Virus record (IMG/VR): IMGVR_UViG_3300030101_001011
Location: 2,203 to 55,567 of that record
Length of the DNA: 53,365 nt
Strand: one strand, 5' to 3'
From: a virus
How positions within the stretch are numbered: position 1 is the stretch's first letter; each line of letters starts with the position of its first letter. The notes beneath the pieces were generated by a model. The model was not told where the DNA came from. It saw only the letters and a program-made list of their open reading frames with translations, and did not search any database. Positions 30,501-36,904 of the stretch are shown here, piece by piece. Position numbers and translations under genes: made by a program.

Positions 30501-31824
30501 AAGTGGGAGATTAGTTGACCCGTCAATACTTTCTAAGAGAGGTGGTACTGCAAGAGCTCAGAAAGCTAGAGGTAAAAGTTTATTGGGACGTATAAGAACC
30601 AAACTTGGACAGGCAGGAAGTCTATTAAGTTTATATCCTAAAGCAATTGAGACAGGTGCAGATACTATTATATCCTCTCCTGATAAGATGGTTACTAGAC
30701 CTATATGGTTTGGTACTTTTGCTACTGAGTTTTCTAATCAGTTGAAAAACAGAAAAGAACTTATAATCGAGACTGCAAAGATGCGGAAGGAAGGAGCTAC
30801 TGATAAACAAATTGAAGATTATATAAATAAAGAAACAGAGGTAGACTTCAATAAGATTGCAGAGAATGACGCTGAGTATATGTCTAAGTATAAAAAGGAA
30901 ATAGAGAAAGCAAAGAGAGAGGCTGATACTAAGTCTGTTGAAATAGGAGCCACAGATAATCCTTTGATGGGTATTCTTAAAAACAAAAAGAGACCGGGTG
31001 AGCCATTAAGAAATATTTGGAAAAACTTCAATGGATTTATGCAGAGGTTTTTGATATTTGAATTTAATGCATTTAGAAAAGGATTATATGCAGCTATAGG
31101 TAGAGGTGAAATATCTAAGCTTCAAGGAGGTATGTTAATGGCTGCTGTTGTTGGTCGTATGACAGCATATACATTGCTTACAGGAACGCTTACAAATATG
31201 GTGGCTTCAACTTTAGGTCAAGCTTTAGGAGCTGCAGGTGATGATGACGATGATGAAGATAAGAAAGGAACAACTTCTCAAAAGGTTGCTAGAGCTGTTG
31301 CCTCTACAACAACATCACTTTTATTAGGAAGAAGTTTTGGTGCAGGTATTAAAGCTATTCAGAACAAATTGATTGAGTCAGCCAACAAGGAGTACGGAGA
31401 TGATATAGGATTTAGAGATGGTGAATACGATAGATATAACAATTCAATTGTATTTGATATATTTCCGGAGTCAAAACCATACAAGCAACCCGACCCTATA
31501 TCTGACCTTGCACCAAAAATGTTGGGGCCTTACTCTAATATAGGTGGATTGATTCGGGTTGGAGCTAGAGCCTACGGTCCTGAGATGGGATACGGAGAGA
31601 AAAAGAAGACTGAAGAAGGTGAGGCTAGAAGAGAAAAGGAAAAGGATAGATTTCTTTTTGAAGTAGGAGGAAACCTAGGATTAGTTCCCCTTTACAAGGA
31701 GCTTAGGAAAGCTATGATGAAAGACATATATAAGGATTTAGGTAAGAAGGAAAAATCATCAGGGAAAAGCTCAAGACCTAAGAGAAAGTCAAGACCTAAG
31801 AGAAAGTCAAGACCTAAGAGATAA
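21514..31824 (+). CDS. giant polyvalent internal virion protein with metallopeptidase motif
   Basis: A 3436-residue protein, probably packaged and injected with the DNA (T7 gp16 / DarB-like role). The N-terminus has two tandem LYGLAQSDGYSNS-type repeats (residues 9-50). Residues about 230-640 are helical. Two hydrophobic stretches follow (near 590 and 700-740). Glu/Thr/Pro/Val-rich linkers lie at 1035-1130 and 1200-1215. An unassigned domain lies at about 1510-1975 in AT-rich DNA. A zinc-metallopeptidase motif HEFGH is at 2045-2049, preceded by STPI and followed by an EEALVEL helix as possible third ligand. Long coiled coils follow; near 2940 and 3210 are hydrophobic helices; the end is three SRPKRK repeats. 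The layout fits phage polyvalent proteins with interchangeable effector domains. No ADP-ribosyltransferase or lysozyme motif was recognised. No frameshift was seen. Confidence 0.78.
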   Translation: MNDKALQVLYGLAQSDGYSNSFEDFKVLMSSNENAVSQMYSLAQADGYQNSRSNFNSLVGFGGGETVEVETEVQEGPLKKKEGTVSPSGLSSLGLPSVTDIIEEKAEVEAPQAPPGMPFIDYLLSNPAVTDVIKEKGTDGQEFEAKIEEYQTYNPAVAPKSATADFTQYKDYLPAGVKEIPNAKQVLEGDYNPVVPFDQAAYEKNPEAYQIIYNNKVKDYEEYLKGEQGYIKGYNGKYYSSDKFSPETILERELATLRSRDGNLMDRRDEDIVYRISERLGKFGFDVKYDPSIINIPEGRLGASATITSQHTGEDVTIGLDTLSLGSDKRELDKLNAFVLKNFDEDKVDVKDLIEGLSAQDKAVMGAEAERKYETLSVGRTISDAEDMVVGIDKQIEAANKMLEEAQAMPDYEEAVSTSVGSGMLMGTSLRGVNKKKALKLKQAKAQLEYLNQQKKEADALLKSAEEGKQVQATKFASKVLGDQMMTESERLENEAKKLSYTSKVLDDIDSRLKAAAEKAKTATTQEEINDISAQSEDDVKTYNELARIATEQQNDYRLDAENLRKDVGRKIILDSQVGGLTGSIVRSLASGVGGVAEGAVETFFGDIYANINNMFYDENEEGYLTDAERKKIKEDSIQDDLVGYVSDKFGITDEAMESYRKGLSLQDMIKNVKEGKEALEGSNWFTEGIYGMIESLPAIATSLITPQASIASFAAMGINGLNKEMESNPMFANVSENEKLLLTLPYGVVIGVLENYGFRNALNNSSLVSKIMFKALKKSKRTTNRNFRELVVDEIENKVLKGGTLLGASALSEMETGAAQQAVEGYMKEAYDVAKGMDYFKQSIDFLDGKYITKEFIDEVWKAGLSEAVGGFAMGAIPAISQARKNNTIAEIPIVAFMVYEKAMLDPAIRRAQTMRITEQVELGLKTKEEAAKEVQDYDITIGQLRAIPQEFDLKSRQQILALESQKKILEDQIEGKSVFTTREQQRQIKVLEERIEEVSANAQKGDAKKSNQDILTEEFVKSATKKEVVPDVAVQEEVTTEEAPVAETVVEEDVTQEQIDEVRALEEETPVAETVVEKEVTTEEAPVTEEEQDAKDKARAERLAELDRNLREATTEKAPVTETQEVIDDGKVPEVTKEQQDRYNNNEMSDQEIKDILVGLNTKVQMRADGKTEEKITAFERKIKNENETLFREVLNMRAAPKTETKVETPKKEAPLVNPKVVISGTADGYQTLSSSNTTEAESESIKDARGDKTFEEDGFRITKRKDGSSEVSYRSKVKVVDKGNRPGYAMATVIIPEGSPVNKQQIKEAFDNKLSEIIEGNRAKKLGNRLSNLTTKQNQQLADAVVEAVSQEQVSPKTETKVETPKKEAPKKETGVDAKLRAIAVKMDKAAKEKVSSKLTKAEKELIKKNPKRFKEINDEVKMPTTTADGIRSAIKMVEDSFKEKEAKIKDQIKTIDARVTDRMTKDKDRQKKKDELSKARKEKNAKVKELKGKLTDMGAKFRLSDDVATESPKGFITEDAIVEVMKGVTVSEASSVEMFQKPDILNPKRMANGRTKVIDLGRAFDERAKEKGFYIPLPKDGVYTDSQLDKIAEAMTDDAQLQLQQDDSGIGWYDLKTKSAMELMSRIHPELSDTNSESHLKFTLMVALISQNNSVGINFRQANDAYTYYKNNNKLPDRQYAGKSGNIIKQNIALTFEAIEKKGWQNFKKTLQEVRTVKEWEAEGYQINGENKTTEITGAMAILGSKIGSFWGNLNGDFDTLTADLWFSRMFNRYTGNVVAKKGNEKSKQKTLDELKKYKGKTLLNGYKKSEILKGGKVFDKWLNTIVKNYADGGYKDKQQLNIVSNTHFKNLAGSLQDIPRGGRERNAMRNVVKRVQDKLIQRGYPKLDIADIQAIVWYNEKDLYRQYKAVNKSSEKTDYETAAQEVLREQGVNAEVALPFKTSKPSTSRGRNQTDTAQSKSVSTKVDALSNLSDIDVVSAQMRFAFPSVSVSQTQQEFDEALKQEGIRTAESNGNTILGLTKGGKIFLNPSRKSLSTPIHEFGHIWIDYLRAEESKTKGTKLLKRGLELVEGTKALESAIKKYGDNELAREEALVELMGTKGETIANAAKKAKFIEWFNAFFKYIKEKLTRFKDVKVKDIKNISLEDFVDIGLAELFSGEAVDAKFKPEEAATSAKARMQMEEKGVDLKGAIEKVISRARAKKIPENVIIEYLMQDKGFDRKKALATIKRVNRKDLRSAIKSVFASVKDITNISDQEAELVKELLKYDRATTRADKAIQKKAKQELLSQVRVMARASKGKISAAQLSAVISRLTRVNLSRQSSIDGFVDYMRKVFSDADYAQKLTGLKSKIKQAKKNIRTKVGIGQDGLTYELENLLNIDPSIIPDDVFTKYEKLVTSFGAKKTVLSLPEATQVKQDIADINDALNTQNSLVGELTERFNSFEDKKTTEDGKIEYAATVKRMLKDKIITEEEAKLMTKFSKEINPREEREGKSEEQKEMEMEEEKKGLIQEVKESDIDTSGITNRLAKQVAESLSEMIKTEAINELSNPQLKNLIKAIDNINSGYVNHYSQLAWENLMSTNFAKTATESVNKSKPLKTSRFIAKVKSIFTGKSDITTMIERTPLFYMDAVLGDFTSKKIFESIIENPAQAMSTYQTDLQRVYDKLEDAESKLAKSLISNRDAIIESKYKQMAYMVQLEHESNVDNKQTRPASEVMKATITKLERTNQKENAKILKDILKKFSTDGEIDLNKIKKSFSSAEKNMIKAVQEVNASLTEKAVFTAGIIRGEAIDPLNNYIHQQVLSDQGSVADNVDKLSESFTNNAKPSTKAKNLIERVYKVSPINFDILSATKRGAKMTLMDFHLTSPLRVANKTLSKMNESIQESGEQREIFEGIKEGYNQAIKDVIGDNFTSSDISTEVFDYIAKTGYRTMLVGLGRMTSEFLSNVLFTISNPKIFIKGVGYGKMMFSSEGSEIMNNVRSKQTQRLYGSGLSGRLVDPSILSKRGGTARAQKARGKSLLGRIRTKLGQAGSLLSLYPKAIETGADTIISSPDKMVTRPIWFGTFATEFSNQLKNRKELIIETAKMRKEGATDKQIEDYINKETEVDFNKIAENDAEYMSKYKKEIEKAKREADTKSVEIGATDNPLMGILKNKKRPGEPLRNIWKNFNGFMQRFLIFEFNAFRKGLYAAIGRGEISKLQGGMLMAAVVGRMTAYTLLTGTLTNMVASTLGQALGAAGDDDDDEDKKGTTSQKVARAVASTTTSLLLGRSFGAGIKAIQNKLIESANKEYGDDIGFRDGEYDRYNNSIVFDIFPESKPYKQPDPISDLAPKMLGPYSNIGGLIRVGARAYGPEMGYGEKKKTEEGEARREKEKDRFLFEVGGNLGLVPLYKELRKAMMKDIYKDLGKKEKSSGKSSRPKRKSRPKRKSRPKR
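25118..25625 (+). repeat. 40-bp direct repeats flanking an AT-rich segment inside the giant gene
   Basis: The same 40 bases occur at 25118-25157 and 25586-25625, both in frame and encoding PKTETKVETPKKE. The 428 bases between them are visibly richer in A/T than the sequence on either side. This is the arrangement left by duplication-linked insertion of a domain-coding segment, or a substrate for its loss by recombination. Confidence 0.8.
31768..31821 (+). repeat. 18-bp tandem repeat at the 3' end of the giant gene
   Basis: Near-perfect repeats of TCAAGACCTAAGAGAAAG, two full and one truncated by the stop codon, encode the C-terminal (SRPKRK)n tail. A variable-length basic tail may contact packaged DNA. 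Confidence 0.8.
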
Positions 31825-31827
31825 GAT

Positions 31828-31986
31828 ATGCCGTTTATAAATATAGGAAAGAATAAGAATGTTAGCCCTAGTGGGAAGGTGTTTACCGATAAGCAGGTGA
31901 AGTTATACTATGCTACCGATGGCTTCAAGAAGTCAAAGCTTAGCAAGAAGAACAGGAGAAAGAGGAAGTCATCTAAGAATACCTGA
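31828..31986 (+). CDS. small basic phage protein
   Basis: A 52-residue protein starting 3 bases after the giant gene. It has a PSGKVFTDKQVKLYYATDGF core and a Lys/Arg-rich tail (KKNRRKRKSSKNT). Short proteins with this 'PSGK.FT..QVK.YYAT.GF' pattern recur in marine phages with no known role. Its last 14 bases overlap the 3' end of the leftward gene at 31973-32386, so the two convergent transcripts are antisense to each other there. Confidence 0.6.
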   Translation: MPFINIGKNKNVSPSGKVFTDKQVKLYYATDGFKKSKLSKKNRRKRKSSKNT

Positions 31987-32386
31987 TGTACTTGAAGGCT
32001 CGCTGCTTGTCGTAGTAAGCCATCAGCTCCTCGTCATTGAATGCACCCTGCCGTGGTTTCCTACCGCCCCACCTGATGTCACCATAGATATCCTTAACCT
32101 TGGCGTAGATGATCCCATCATCGCAGGCCCATATCATTACAGGATTCAGCCTCTTGTCACATAGCTTTACCAACTTACGTATCGCTATAGGCAAAGGGTA
32201 TGCCTGTGATAACACACGCAGCCTACCCTTCACCTCAGCGTAAGCGACTAAGCCATTGTCCTTATCAAATACTTTGTAGTCTACATCGTTAGGCCCGAGC
32301 TTCTTAGCGGAGCCACCAAAGACATTCACAAATGTCTCAATGGCCTTGCGTTCCCTCTTTAAATCTTCCTCGGACTCAAACCTCAT
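31973..32386 (-). CDS. PD-(D/E)XK-fold nuclease-like protein
   Basis: A 137-residue protein with the core of a PD-(D/E)XK enzyme: GPNDVDYKVF supplies the Asp (D36), and YAEVKGR supplies the E-x-K pair (E51, K53), followed by a long helix (IAIRKLVKLCDKRL). Such proteins are common in phage replication regions as endonucleases or resolvases. Substrate unknown. It is the last gene of the long leftward operon and overlaps the preceding gene by one base. Confidence 0.75.
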   Translation of the reverse strand: MRFESEEDLKRERKAIETFVNVFGGSAKKLGPNDVDYKVFDKDNGLVAYAEVKGRLRVLSQAYPLPIAIRKLVKLCDKRLNPVMIWACDDGIIYAKVKDIYGDIRWGGRKPRQGAFNDEELMAYYDKQRAFKYIRYS

Positions 32387-32643
32387 TACTCGTTAGGGAT
32401 GTAGATATAGATAGGTAATCCCTCCCCCTTGCTACCGGCAATGTTATAATCGAAATGCTCAATGGCATCTATCTCCGTCATATCATCCTCCGCAATAAGC
32501 TTGTCTATTATCTTGTTGGCATCCATCACTAGGATCAGGTTGTCCCTCTCTACACCTACAACACAGTCCTCAAATCCTGTGGGGTATAAGAATGTTTCAT
32601 CGGGATACTCTTCTGTAATTTGTTCTAATATACTTCTTGACAT
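32386..32643 (-). CDS. hypothetical acidic protein
   Basis: An 85-residue acidic protein (rich in Asp, Glu, Ile), no recognised family. The pattern TGFEDCVVGVERDNLILVMD followed by KIIDKLIAEDDM resembles small phage proteins predicted to bind other replication proteins, but nothing specific is visible. Coupled to the nuclease gene after it by a one-base overlap. Confidence 0.6.
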   Translation of the reverse strand: MSRSILEQITEEYPDETFLYPTGFEDCVVGVERDNLILVMDANKIIDKLIAEDDMTEIDAIEHFDYNIAGSKGEGLPIYIYIPNE

Positions 32644-32645
32644 AT

Positions 32646-33035
32646 TTAATTTAATTTATCGTGCTCCTCTGCGTGACAACGTGAGCATAGCACCTTACAT
32701 TTTTTTATTTCTTCTACAATTCTTTTTCTTCCATAGCCGTTATGGATAGCATCGGATACACTAAAGAGCTTATTGTCTTTGTCGTGATGAAATTGTATTG
32801 CCCTTGGGCTGAAGGACGGGTGTGTAAGATGTGAGTATCCGCACCTTTCACACGCAAGATTCTTTTTAATGTTCCTATACCAATCATTTTTATTCTTCTT
32901 GTATTTTTTCTTTACCTTTCTATAGCACTCAATACAGGTTCTTCTTAGGTGCTTCTTGCCATTCTTTATCCCTGCTGACCAATACTCAGTCACCGGCTTG
33001 CTCTCGTTGCACCTAACACAGGTCTTACACTCCAT
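32646..33035 (-). CDS. HNH endonuclease
   Basis: A 129-residue HNH nuclease. N-terminal cysteines (CKTCVRCNESK and CIECYRK) form a zinc-binding region. The catalytic half has CERCGY, the HH-D core in IQFHHDKDNK, and a final CSRCHAEEH. The layout is that of free-standing phage HNH enzymes, which act as homing endonucleases or packaging nicking factors. Its place inside the replication operon, away from the terminase, points to a homing or replication-linked role. Confidence 0.88.
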   Translation of the reverse strand: MECKTCVRCNESKPVTEYWSAGIKNGKKHLRRTCIECYRKVKKKYKKNKNDWYRNIKKNLACERCGYSHLTHPSFSPRAIQFHHDKDNKLFSVSDAIHNGYGRKRIVEEIKKCKVLCSRCHAEEHDKLN

Positions 33036-33213
33036 CGGTTAGTGACTGCTTTAAGTCTTGTAGCTTTATTAGGCACTCGTCTATCTCACTAACACACTCT
33101 TCGATATCTCTATCTATTAGATGTTCATATACGTTATCCATATGGTCGTGTAGCTGACACATAATGTGATTTATATGTGTAACCCTACCCGCATCAATGG
33201 ATGGTATTGACAT
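33025..33213 (-). CDS. hypothetical small helical protein
   Basis: A 62-residue acidic, helix-rich protein with several His and Cys (HIMCQLHDHMDNVYEHL) and an IDECLIKLQDLKQSL amphipathic helix. It overlaps the HNH gene by 11 bases. Function not recognised. Confidence 0.5.
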   Translation of the reverse strand: MSIPSIDAGRVTHINHIMCQLHDHMDNVYEHLIDRDIEECVSEIDECLIKLQDLKQSLTDGV

Positions 33214-33229
33214 TGCCTATAGTTTGTTT

Positions 33230-33757
33230 TTATATTCCATTCACTAGAGTGGTAAGTTTCTTACTAAATTTGTGTACGTTGTACTTATGCACCCTACTCT
33301 TTATTATCTTTAGTAGAGGGGCATACTCTCCGTACTCTTTGATTGTCGAATGTAAAGATTTTATTTCTTTTTTCAAAGCCTCGTTCTTAATTTTTAAGGC
33401 CACCACCTCGTTGTACCATATGTCATCAGGAGTAAATTTTATTACCTTATTTGGTTTGTAAACCTTATCGACTTCCAATTTAAAGTCCTCATAACACTGC
33501 TTGTATTTGTACTTAAGTATATTATCTTGACGCATATATATGTTCAACATCCTTAGGCTATGGATTACAGTGGCGTGATGCATATCAAGTGAATCTGCAA
33601 TATTTTTTTTGCTGTATCCAAACTCAAAAAGTATCTTAAAATATATAGACCTACCATCTATAAAGTTTCTGTGCCGGTCTCTCTTTCTTATGTCGGCATT
33701 ACATCTAGCGTTTACTATTGTAACTAATATTCTCTCTAGCTTTTTATTTTTTTTCAT
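33230..33757 (-). CDS. DnaA domain IV-like DNA-binding protein
   Basis: A 175-residue protein whose N-terminal 75 residues match the shape of DnaA domain IV: a basic RKRDRHRNFIDGRSIYFKI helix, a GYSKKNIADSLDMHHATVIH helix-turn-helix with the (H)HATV recognition signature, then SLRMLN. The C-terminal part is a Lys-rich helical region. There is no AAA+ domain, so it cannot act as a full initiator. It may bind origin or operator sites, perhaps the GTGTCGAT repeats, or interfere with host initiation. A second such protein lies at 41610-41909. Confidence 0.72.
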   Translation of the reverse strand: MKKNKKLERILVTIVNARCNADIRKRDRHRNFIDGRSIYFKILFEFGYSKKNIADSLDMHHATVIHSLRMLNIYMRQDNILKYKYKQCYEDFKLEVDKVYKPNKVIKFTPDDIWYNEVVALKIKNEALKKEIKSLHSTIKEYGEYAPLLKIIKSRVHKYNVHKFSKKLTTLVNGI

Positions 33758-33776
33758 TTGATTTAATTTTATCAGG

Positions 33777-34157
33777 TTACATATTAAGAGAGAGGTTTAG
33801 GCTTTCGATCCTTGCCTCTGTCTCCTCTTTATCTTCACACCTTGTTAGTATCTTGTTTGAATTAATGTAGTCTAGGTATCTATCACAGTCTATCTCTCTC
33901 ACAGATAAGAATGTGGTGACACCCTCTTCCTCTTTCAAGTATTCAACCTCAAAGAAGTATGGAACATCGTGCTTTACTACACCTCCCACACATTGAGAGA
34001 AGTGGTTTAGTTTTTTGAGGCACGGCTCGAAGTAGTCTATTTGAAGTATAATCTCTTCTGAGTATTCATAGTCTAGGTTCGCTAGCTCTAGTATCACATC
34101 AGCATCTATGTCGTAGTATACTTCTTCAGCCTCTATATATTTCCGTATTGAATCCAT
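33777..34157 (-). CDS. hypothetical acidic protein
   Basis: A 126-residue, very acidic protein (Glu/Asp/Tyr-rich: EAEEVYYDIDADVILELANL). No recognised domain. The start lies inside the last codons of the VRR-NUC gene (32-base overlap), so translation is coupled. DNA-mimic-like acidity is suggestive but not evidence of function. Confidence 0.6.
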   Translation of the reverse strand: MDSIRKYIEAEEVYYDIDADVILELANLDYEYSEEIILQIDYFEPCLKKLNHFSQCVGGVVKHDVPYFFEVEYLKEEEGVTTFLSVREIDCDRYLDYINSNKILTRCEDKEETEARIESLNLSLNM

Positions 34158-34365
34158 AATCCTCTAGCTCCTTTAGTCTGTATTCCTGTAACTTAGACAC
34201 CTTCCCTGAGGGTCTTTTAATCTCGCTGAACAAGACATTTGAGTTTGGTGGTATGGCTATTAGGTCAGGTATTCCGTTCTTGTTTGTCTTCACAAGCTTG
34301 ATAACATAGTAGCCTTTAGATTCTAATTCCTTGATTCTTTTTGATTGAATTTGTTGTTCAGTCAT
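34126..34365 (-). CDS. VRR-NUC family nuclease
   Basis: A 79-residue minimal VRR-NUC domain. The catalytic residues are present: GIPDLIAI (D34) and FSEIKRPSGK (E48-x-K50), with the conserved helix SKLQEYRLKELEDYGF after them. The family includes structure-specific DNA nucleases and Holliday-junction resolvases; phage members of this size usually act as homodimers. It is coupled to the SNF2 helicase upstream by a 4-base overlap. Confidence 0.9.
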   Translation of the reverse strand: MTEQQIQSKRIKELESKGYYVIKLVKTNKNGIPDLIAIPPNSNVLFSEIKRPSGKVSKLQEYRLKELEDYGFNTEIYRG

Positions 34366-35606
34366 CCATACAAATGTACGAATTCCTTTTTAAAATAATT
34401 AACTGTATACGTCTTCTTCTTTGAGACGGCCTTGTAGATATCATCCTCGATACCTCCATCGCTGAACACCCAATACACATCGCTCTCAAGCCTATCCTTT
34501 GTTGTCATCCGATCTCGGCTCTGCCAATATGATGTGGCACTGAAGTCAATGTTGTAGTACACAAGTGCGTCTGCCTGACGTAGTGATATCCCCTCTCGCC
34601 CTGACACTATCTGTAGTGCTATACTCTTGTCTGTGGTATTGAATTCTTCAAGCTTTGTTGTCAGTAGCTCCTTACCAAAGGTATCCTTCAGTGCGGTTAG
34701 TTCCTCCTTGAACTTGTAGAAGATTCCTATCTTCTGTCCCTTGAACCTATCACGTATGAACTCAGCCTTTGTATGGTCTAGTACCATCGACTTTCCACTC
34801 TCAAACTTTATGGTGCCGGAGTATATCTGATGTAGCTTTGACATCAGCTTTACCGGGGTGTCTGCAAGTATCACCTCATCACTACCCTCTACAACTAGGT
34901 CTCTGTCAAGCCTCTTAGCAAGCCTATACGTCTCGTCTCTGAGCTTTACTCTAAGGATGTGTTCCCTTGTGTCCACCTTGAAGCCTGCGTCCTTCTGAGA
35001 GAAGTTTATGGTGTGCTTCTTCATAGCGTTTAGGATGTCTTTCTTTCCACCCGAGTAGTCATTGATGAGGTTACCATTAATCTTCTTCTGCCTTACGTTC
35101 ACCCAATCCTGTGCAAACTTATAGAAGCTTGAGTATCTATTGAATGGGTTAGTCCGTATGCCATACACCTGATGGTACATCTGTGAGTATGACTCCGGTG
35201 TTGGTGTCCCTGACAGTAGTATGACATATGGATCGTGCCTAGCTATCAACTGCTTTACTGCCTTCGCCCTGTTGCTTGGCTTAGGAAATGCACCCATTGA
35301 GTGTGCCTCGTCACATATGATGACATCCCACTTAACATTAGGTATCTTGTGTATCGACTCATAGTTGATAGTAAACAGAGCAAAGTTTACAGGACATAGC
35401 TTGGTGTAGTCATCATTGATAGAGCCTATAGCTTTTTTCTTGGTGAGAAACAATACGTTTTCAACATTCAGTTGTTCACAAATTCCTAAACTCGTGAGTG
35501 TCTTTCCGGTACGCACCTCCATCGCTAGGTATAGGAAGCCATAGTCTCTTATGACCTCCGTACCCTTGGCTATGATATCACTCTGATAGTCTCTAAACTG
35601 AATCAT
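34362..35606 (-). CDS. SNF2-type superfamily II helicase
   Basis: A 414-residue helicase-like ATPase. Motif I is VRTGKT (near residue 33), motif II IICDEAHS, motif III LLSGTPTPES, and motif VI lies in QSRDRMTTKD near the C-terminus. It would translocate on dsDNA and remodel replication or recombination forks, consistent with the neighbouring VRR-NUC nuclease, a pairing common in phages. The start MIQFRDYQ at 35606 is preferred over an in-frame ATG 18 bases upstream, since family members usually start just before the RDYQ motif; both starts overlap the upstream gene. Confidence 0.88.
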   Translation of the reverse strand: MIQFRDYQSDIIAKGTEVIRDYGFLYLAMEVRTGKTLTSLGICEQLNVENVLFLTKKKAIGSINDDYTKLCPVNFALFTINYESIHKIPNVKWDVIICDEAHSMGAFPKPSNRAKAVKQLIARHDPYVILLSGTPTPESYSQMYHQVYGIRTNPFNRYSSFYKFAQDWVNVRQKKINGNLINDYSGGKKDILNAMKKHTINFSQKDAGFKVDTREHILRVKLRDETYRLAKRLDRDLVVEGSDEVILADTPVKLMSKLHQIYSGTIKFESGKSMVLDHTKAEFIRDRFKGQKIGIFYKFKEELTALKDTFGKELLTTKLEEFNTTDKSIALQIVSGREGISLRQADALVYYNIDFSATSYWQSRDRMTTKDRLESDVYWVFSDGGIEDDIYKAVSKKKTYTVNYFKKEFVHLYG

Positions 35607-35913
35607 CCTCTGATGTTTTTGCAATTACCATTACCTTGTATTTTACGATTGCTTTTTTGTTTGGCTTTAGGTTGTTCATTCTAAAGAACGCTTTACTAAT
35701 TCTCTTTATTAGATATTCTTTGTTTTGGTTTAGTTCCTTTACAATTGAATCAACACCCTCAATGAAGTCTACCTTCCTGCTCTTGATAAGCATTACCGTT
35801 TCATTGATTGCCTCTCTGTCTCCAATGACATAGCCGAGCTTTAGTAGAAGCTCTATTGATTCCTTCTCTTTTCTTTTTAGTTCTCTGTAGTGTTCGAAAA
35901 TTTGATTATCCAT
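35593..35913 (-). CDS. hypothetical helical protein
   Basis: A 106-residue, Lys/Glu-rich helical protein (ELKRKEKESIELLLKLGYV) with no recognised domain. It ends inside the start of the helicase gene, so the two are probably translated together. Confidence 0.55.
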   Translation of the reverse strand: MDNQIFEHYRELKRKEKESIELLLKLGYVIGDREAINETVMLIKSRKVDFIEGVDSIVKELNQNKEYLIKRISKAFFRMNNLKPNKKAIVKYKVMVIAKTSEDDSV

Positions 35914-35984
35914 TTTGTTTTTTTGTTTTATATATTCTTATTCTGTATCTAAATATGTTCAGTCTAAATATTGTCTTGAACATA

Positions 35985-36452
35985 CTACTCTATTGTGAAG
36001 TTAAACTTATACTTGGACTCACTATAGTCATCCTCATACCTCATCAGGAAGGTGTAGTTTCCGCTCTTAGATATTGCGTCATTGAATAGTGGATACTCAT
36101 CATCAGAGAAAAGAACCATACCCTTGTTGTAGCAGAAGCATTTAATCTCTCTAATCTCTCCCGATGGTATCTTAATCATTACCGTTTGGTATGAGTTATT
36201 GATCCATCGCTCTCTCGTTGTTCTGTTGTAAGGATAGATAGACACTGAGTAGTTATCACCTTCATCGTGCTTGATAAGAAACCCGCAGGGGCTATTGGTG
36301 GTTGCAGAGTTACTGAATACACCGACAGCATCAAAGTATTCAAAGCTCTCTCCGGTCTTATCACCGAAGTCATCTACATAATACTCAGTCTCCCACTGAG
36401 CTAGGGTTGTAAGGGTTAGCATCATTGATGCATATAGAATTAATTGTTTCAT
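35985..36452 (-). CDS. exported protein with signal peptide, function unknown
   Basis: A 155-residue protein with a clear Sec signal (MKQLILYASMMLTLTTLAQ, cleavage probably after A18 or Q19) followed by a beta-rich mature part of about 136 residues with Tyr/Phe/Asp and two Cys. It is the only obvious exported protein in the replication operon. Periplasmic or surface action early in infection, for example blocking a second phage or the cell-envelope response, is inference. No family was recognised. Confidence 0.68.
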   Translation of the reverse strand: MKQLILYASMMLTLTTLAQWETEYYVDDFGDKTGESFEYFDAVGVFSNSATTNSPCGFLIKHDEGDNYSVSIYPYNRTTRERWINNSYQTVMIKIPSGEIREIKCFCYNKGMVLFSDDEYPLFNDAISKSGNYTFLMRYEDDYSESKYKFNFTIE

Positions 36453-36479
36453 TGTATTTGATTTAAATTGTTGGGAGAT

Positions 36480-36671
36480 TTAGAGTCCTCCCTTTGACTC
36501 ATATTGTTTAAATGTAATAGGCATCTTCGATAGATAGGGCATAACCTTTTCAAGCTTTACAAACTTTATATACTTTCCCTTTTCGTCTAAGGCTTTTATC
36601 TGCTTGATTACTATATCCTTTCCATTATATTCGTATCGAACGACCTGTAAGCTGTGTGGTTTTCTGTCCAT
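36480..36671 (-). CDS. hypothetical small basic protein
   Basis: A 63-residue Lys-rich protein (QIKALDEKGKYIKFVKLEKV) without a recognised fold. It lies 27 bases before the exported-protein gene and 10 bases after the winged-helix gene. Confidence 0.5.
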   Translation of the reverse strand: MDRKPHSLQVVRYEYNGKDIVIKQIKALDEKGKYIKFVKLEKVMPYLSKMPITFKQYESKGGL

Positions 36672-36681
36672 TTTATTTTAT

Positions 36682-36903
36682 TTAGTTGTTTATACTAATG
36701 TAATGACCTTGCTTTATTCTGTATAACCTAGAAGTCTTTACAAATTTCTTTAACCAATCTGAAAGTGTTCTATCAGGGACGCCTATGGTTTGTGCGTATT
36801 CATATATATCTTTCCTAGTTAATACACCATTCTGATTGTTTATCCATTTAAGTAACTTTTTTTCTAGCATAAAATCATATGCCCAAAACTCTCTATCTTC
36901 CAT
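36682..36903 (-). CDS. small winged-helix/HTH protein
   Basis: A 73-residue protein with a helix-turn-helix-like segment (LTRKDIYEYAQTIGVPDRT then LSDWLKKF) and a short wing (SRLYRIKQGHYIS). It directly follows the primase-helicase gene (1-base gap), so it may be a DNA-binding accessory of replication or an early regulator. Confidence 0.6.
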   Translation of the reverse strand: MEDREFWAYDFMLEKKLLKWINNQNGVLTRKDIYEYAQTIGVPDRTLSDWLKKFVKTSRLYRIKQGHYISINN

Positions 36904-36904
36904 A

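Noticed and set aside
32462-36089. Several rightward hydrophobic frames in the leftward operon
   Set aside because: Antisense shadows of the leftward genes with hydrophobic composition typical of reverse reading; no promoters or start context.
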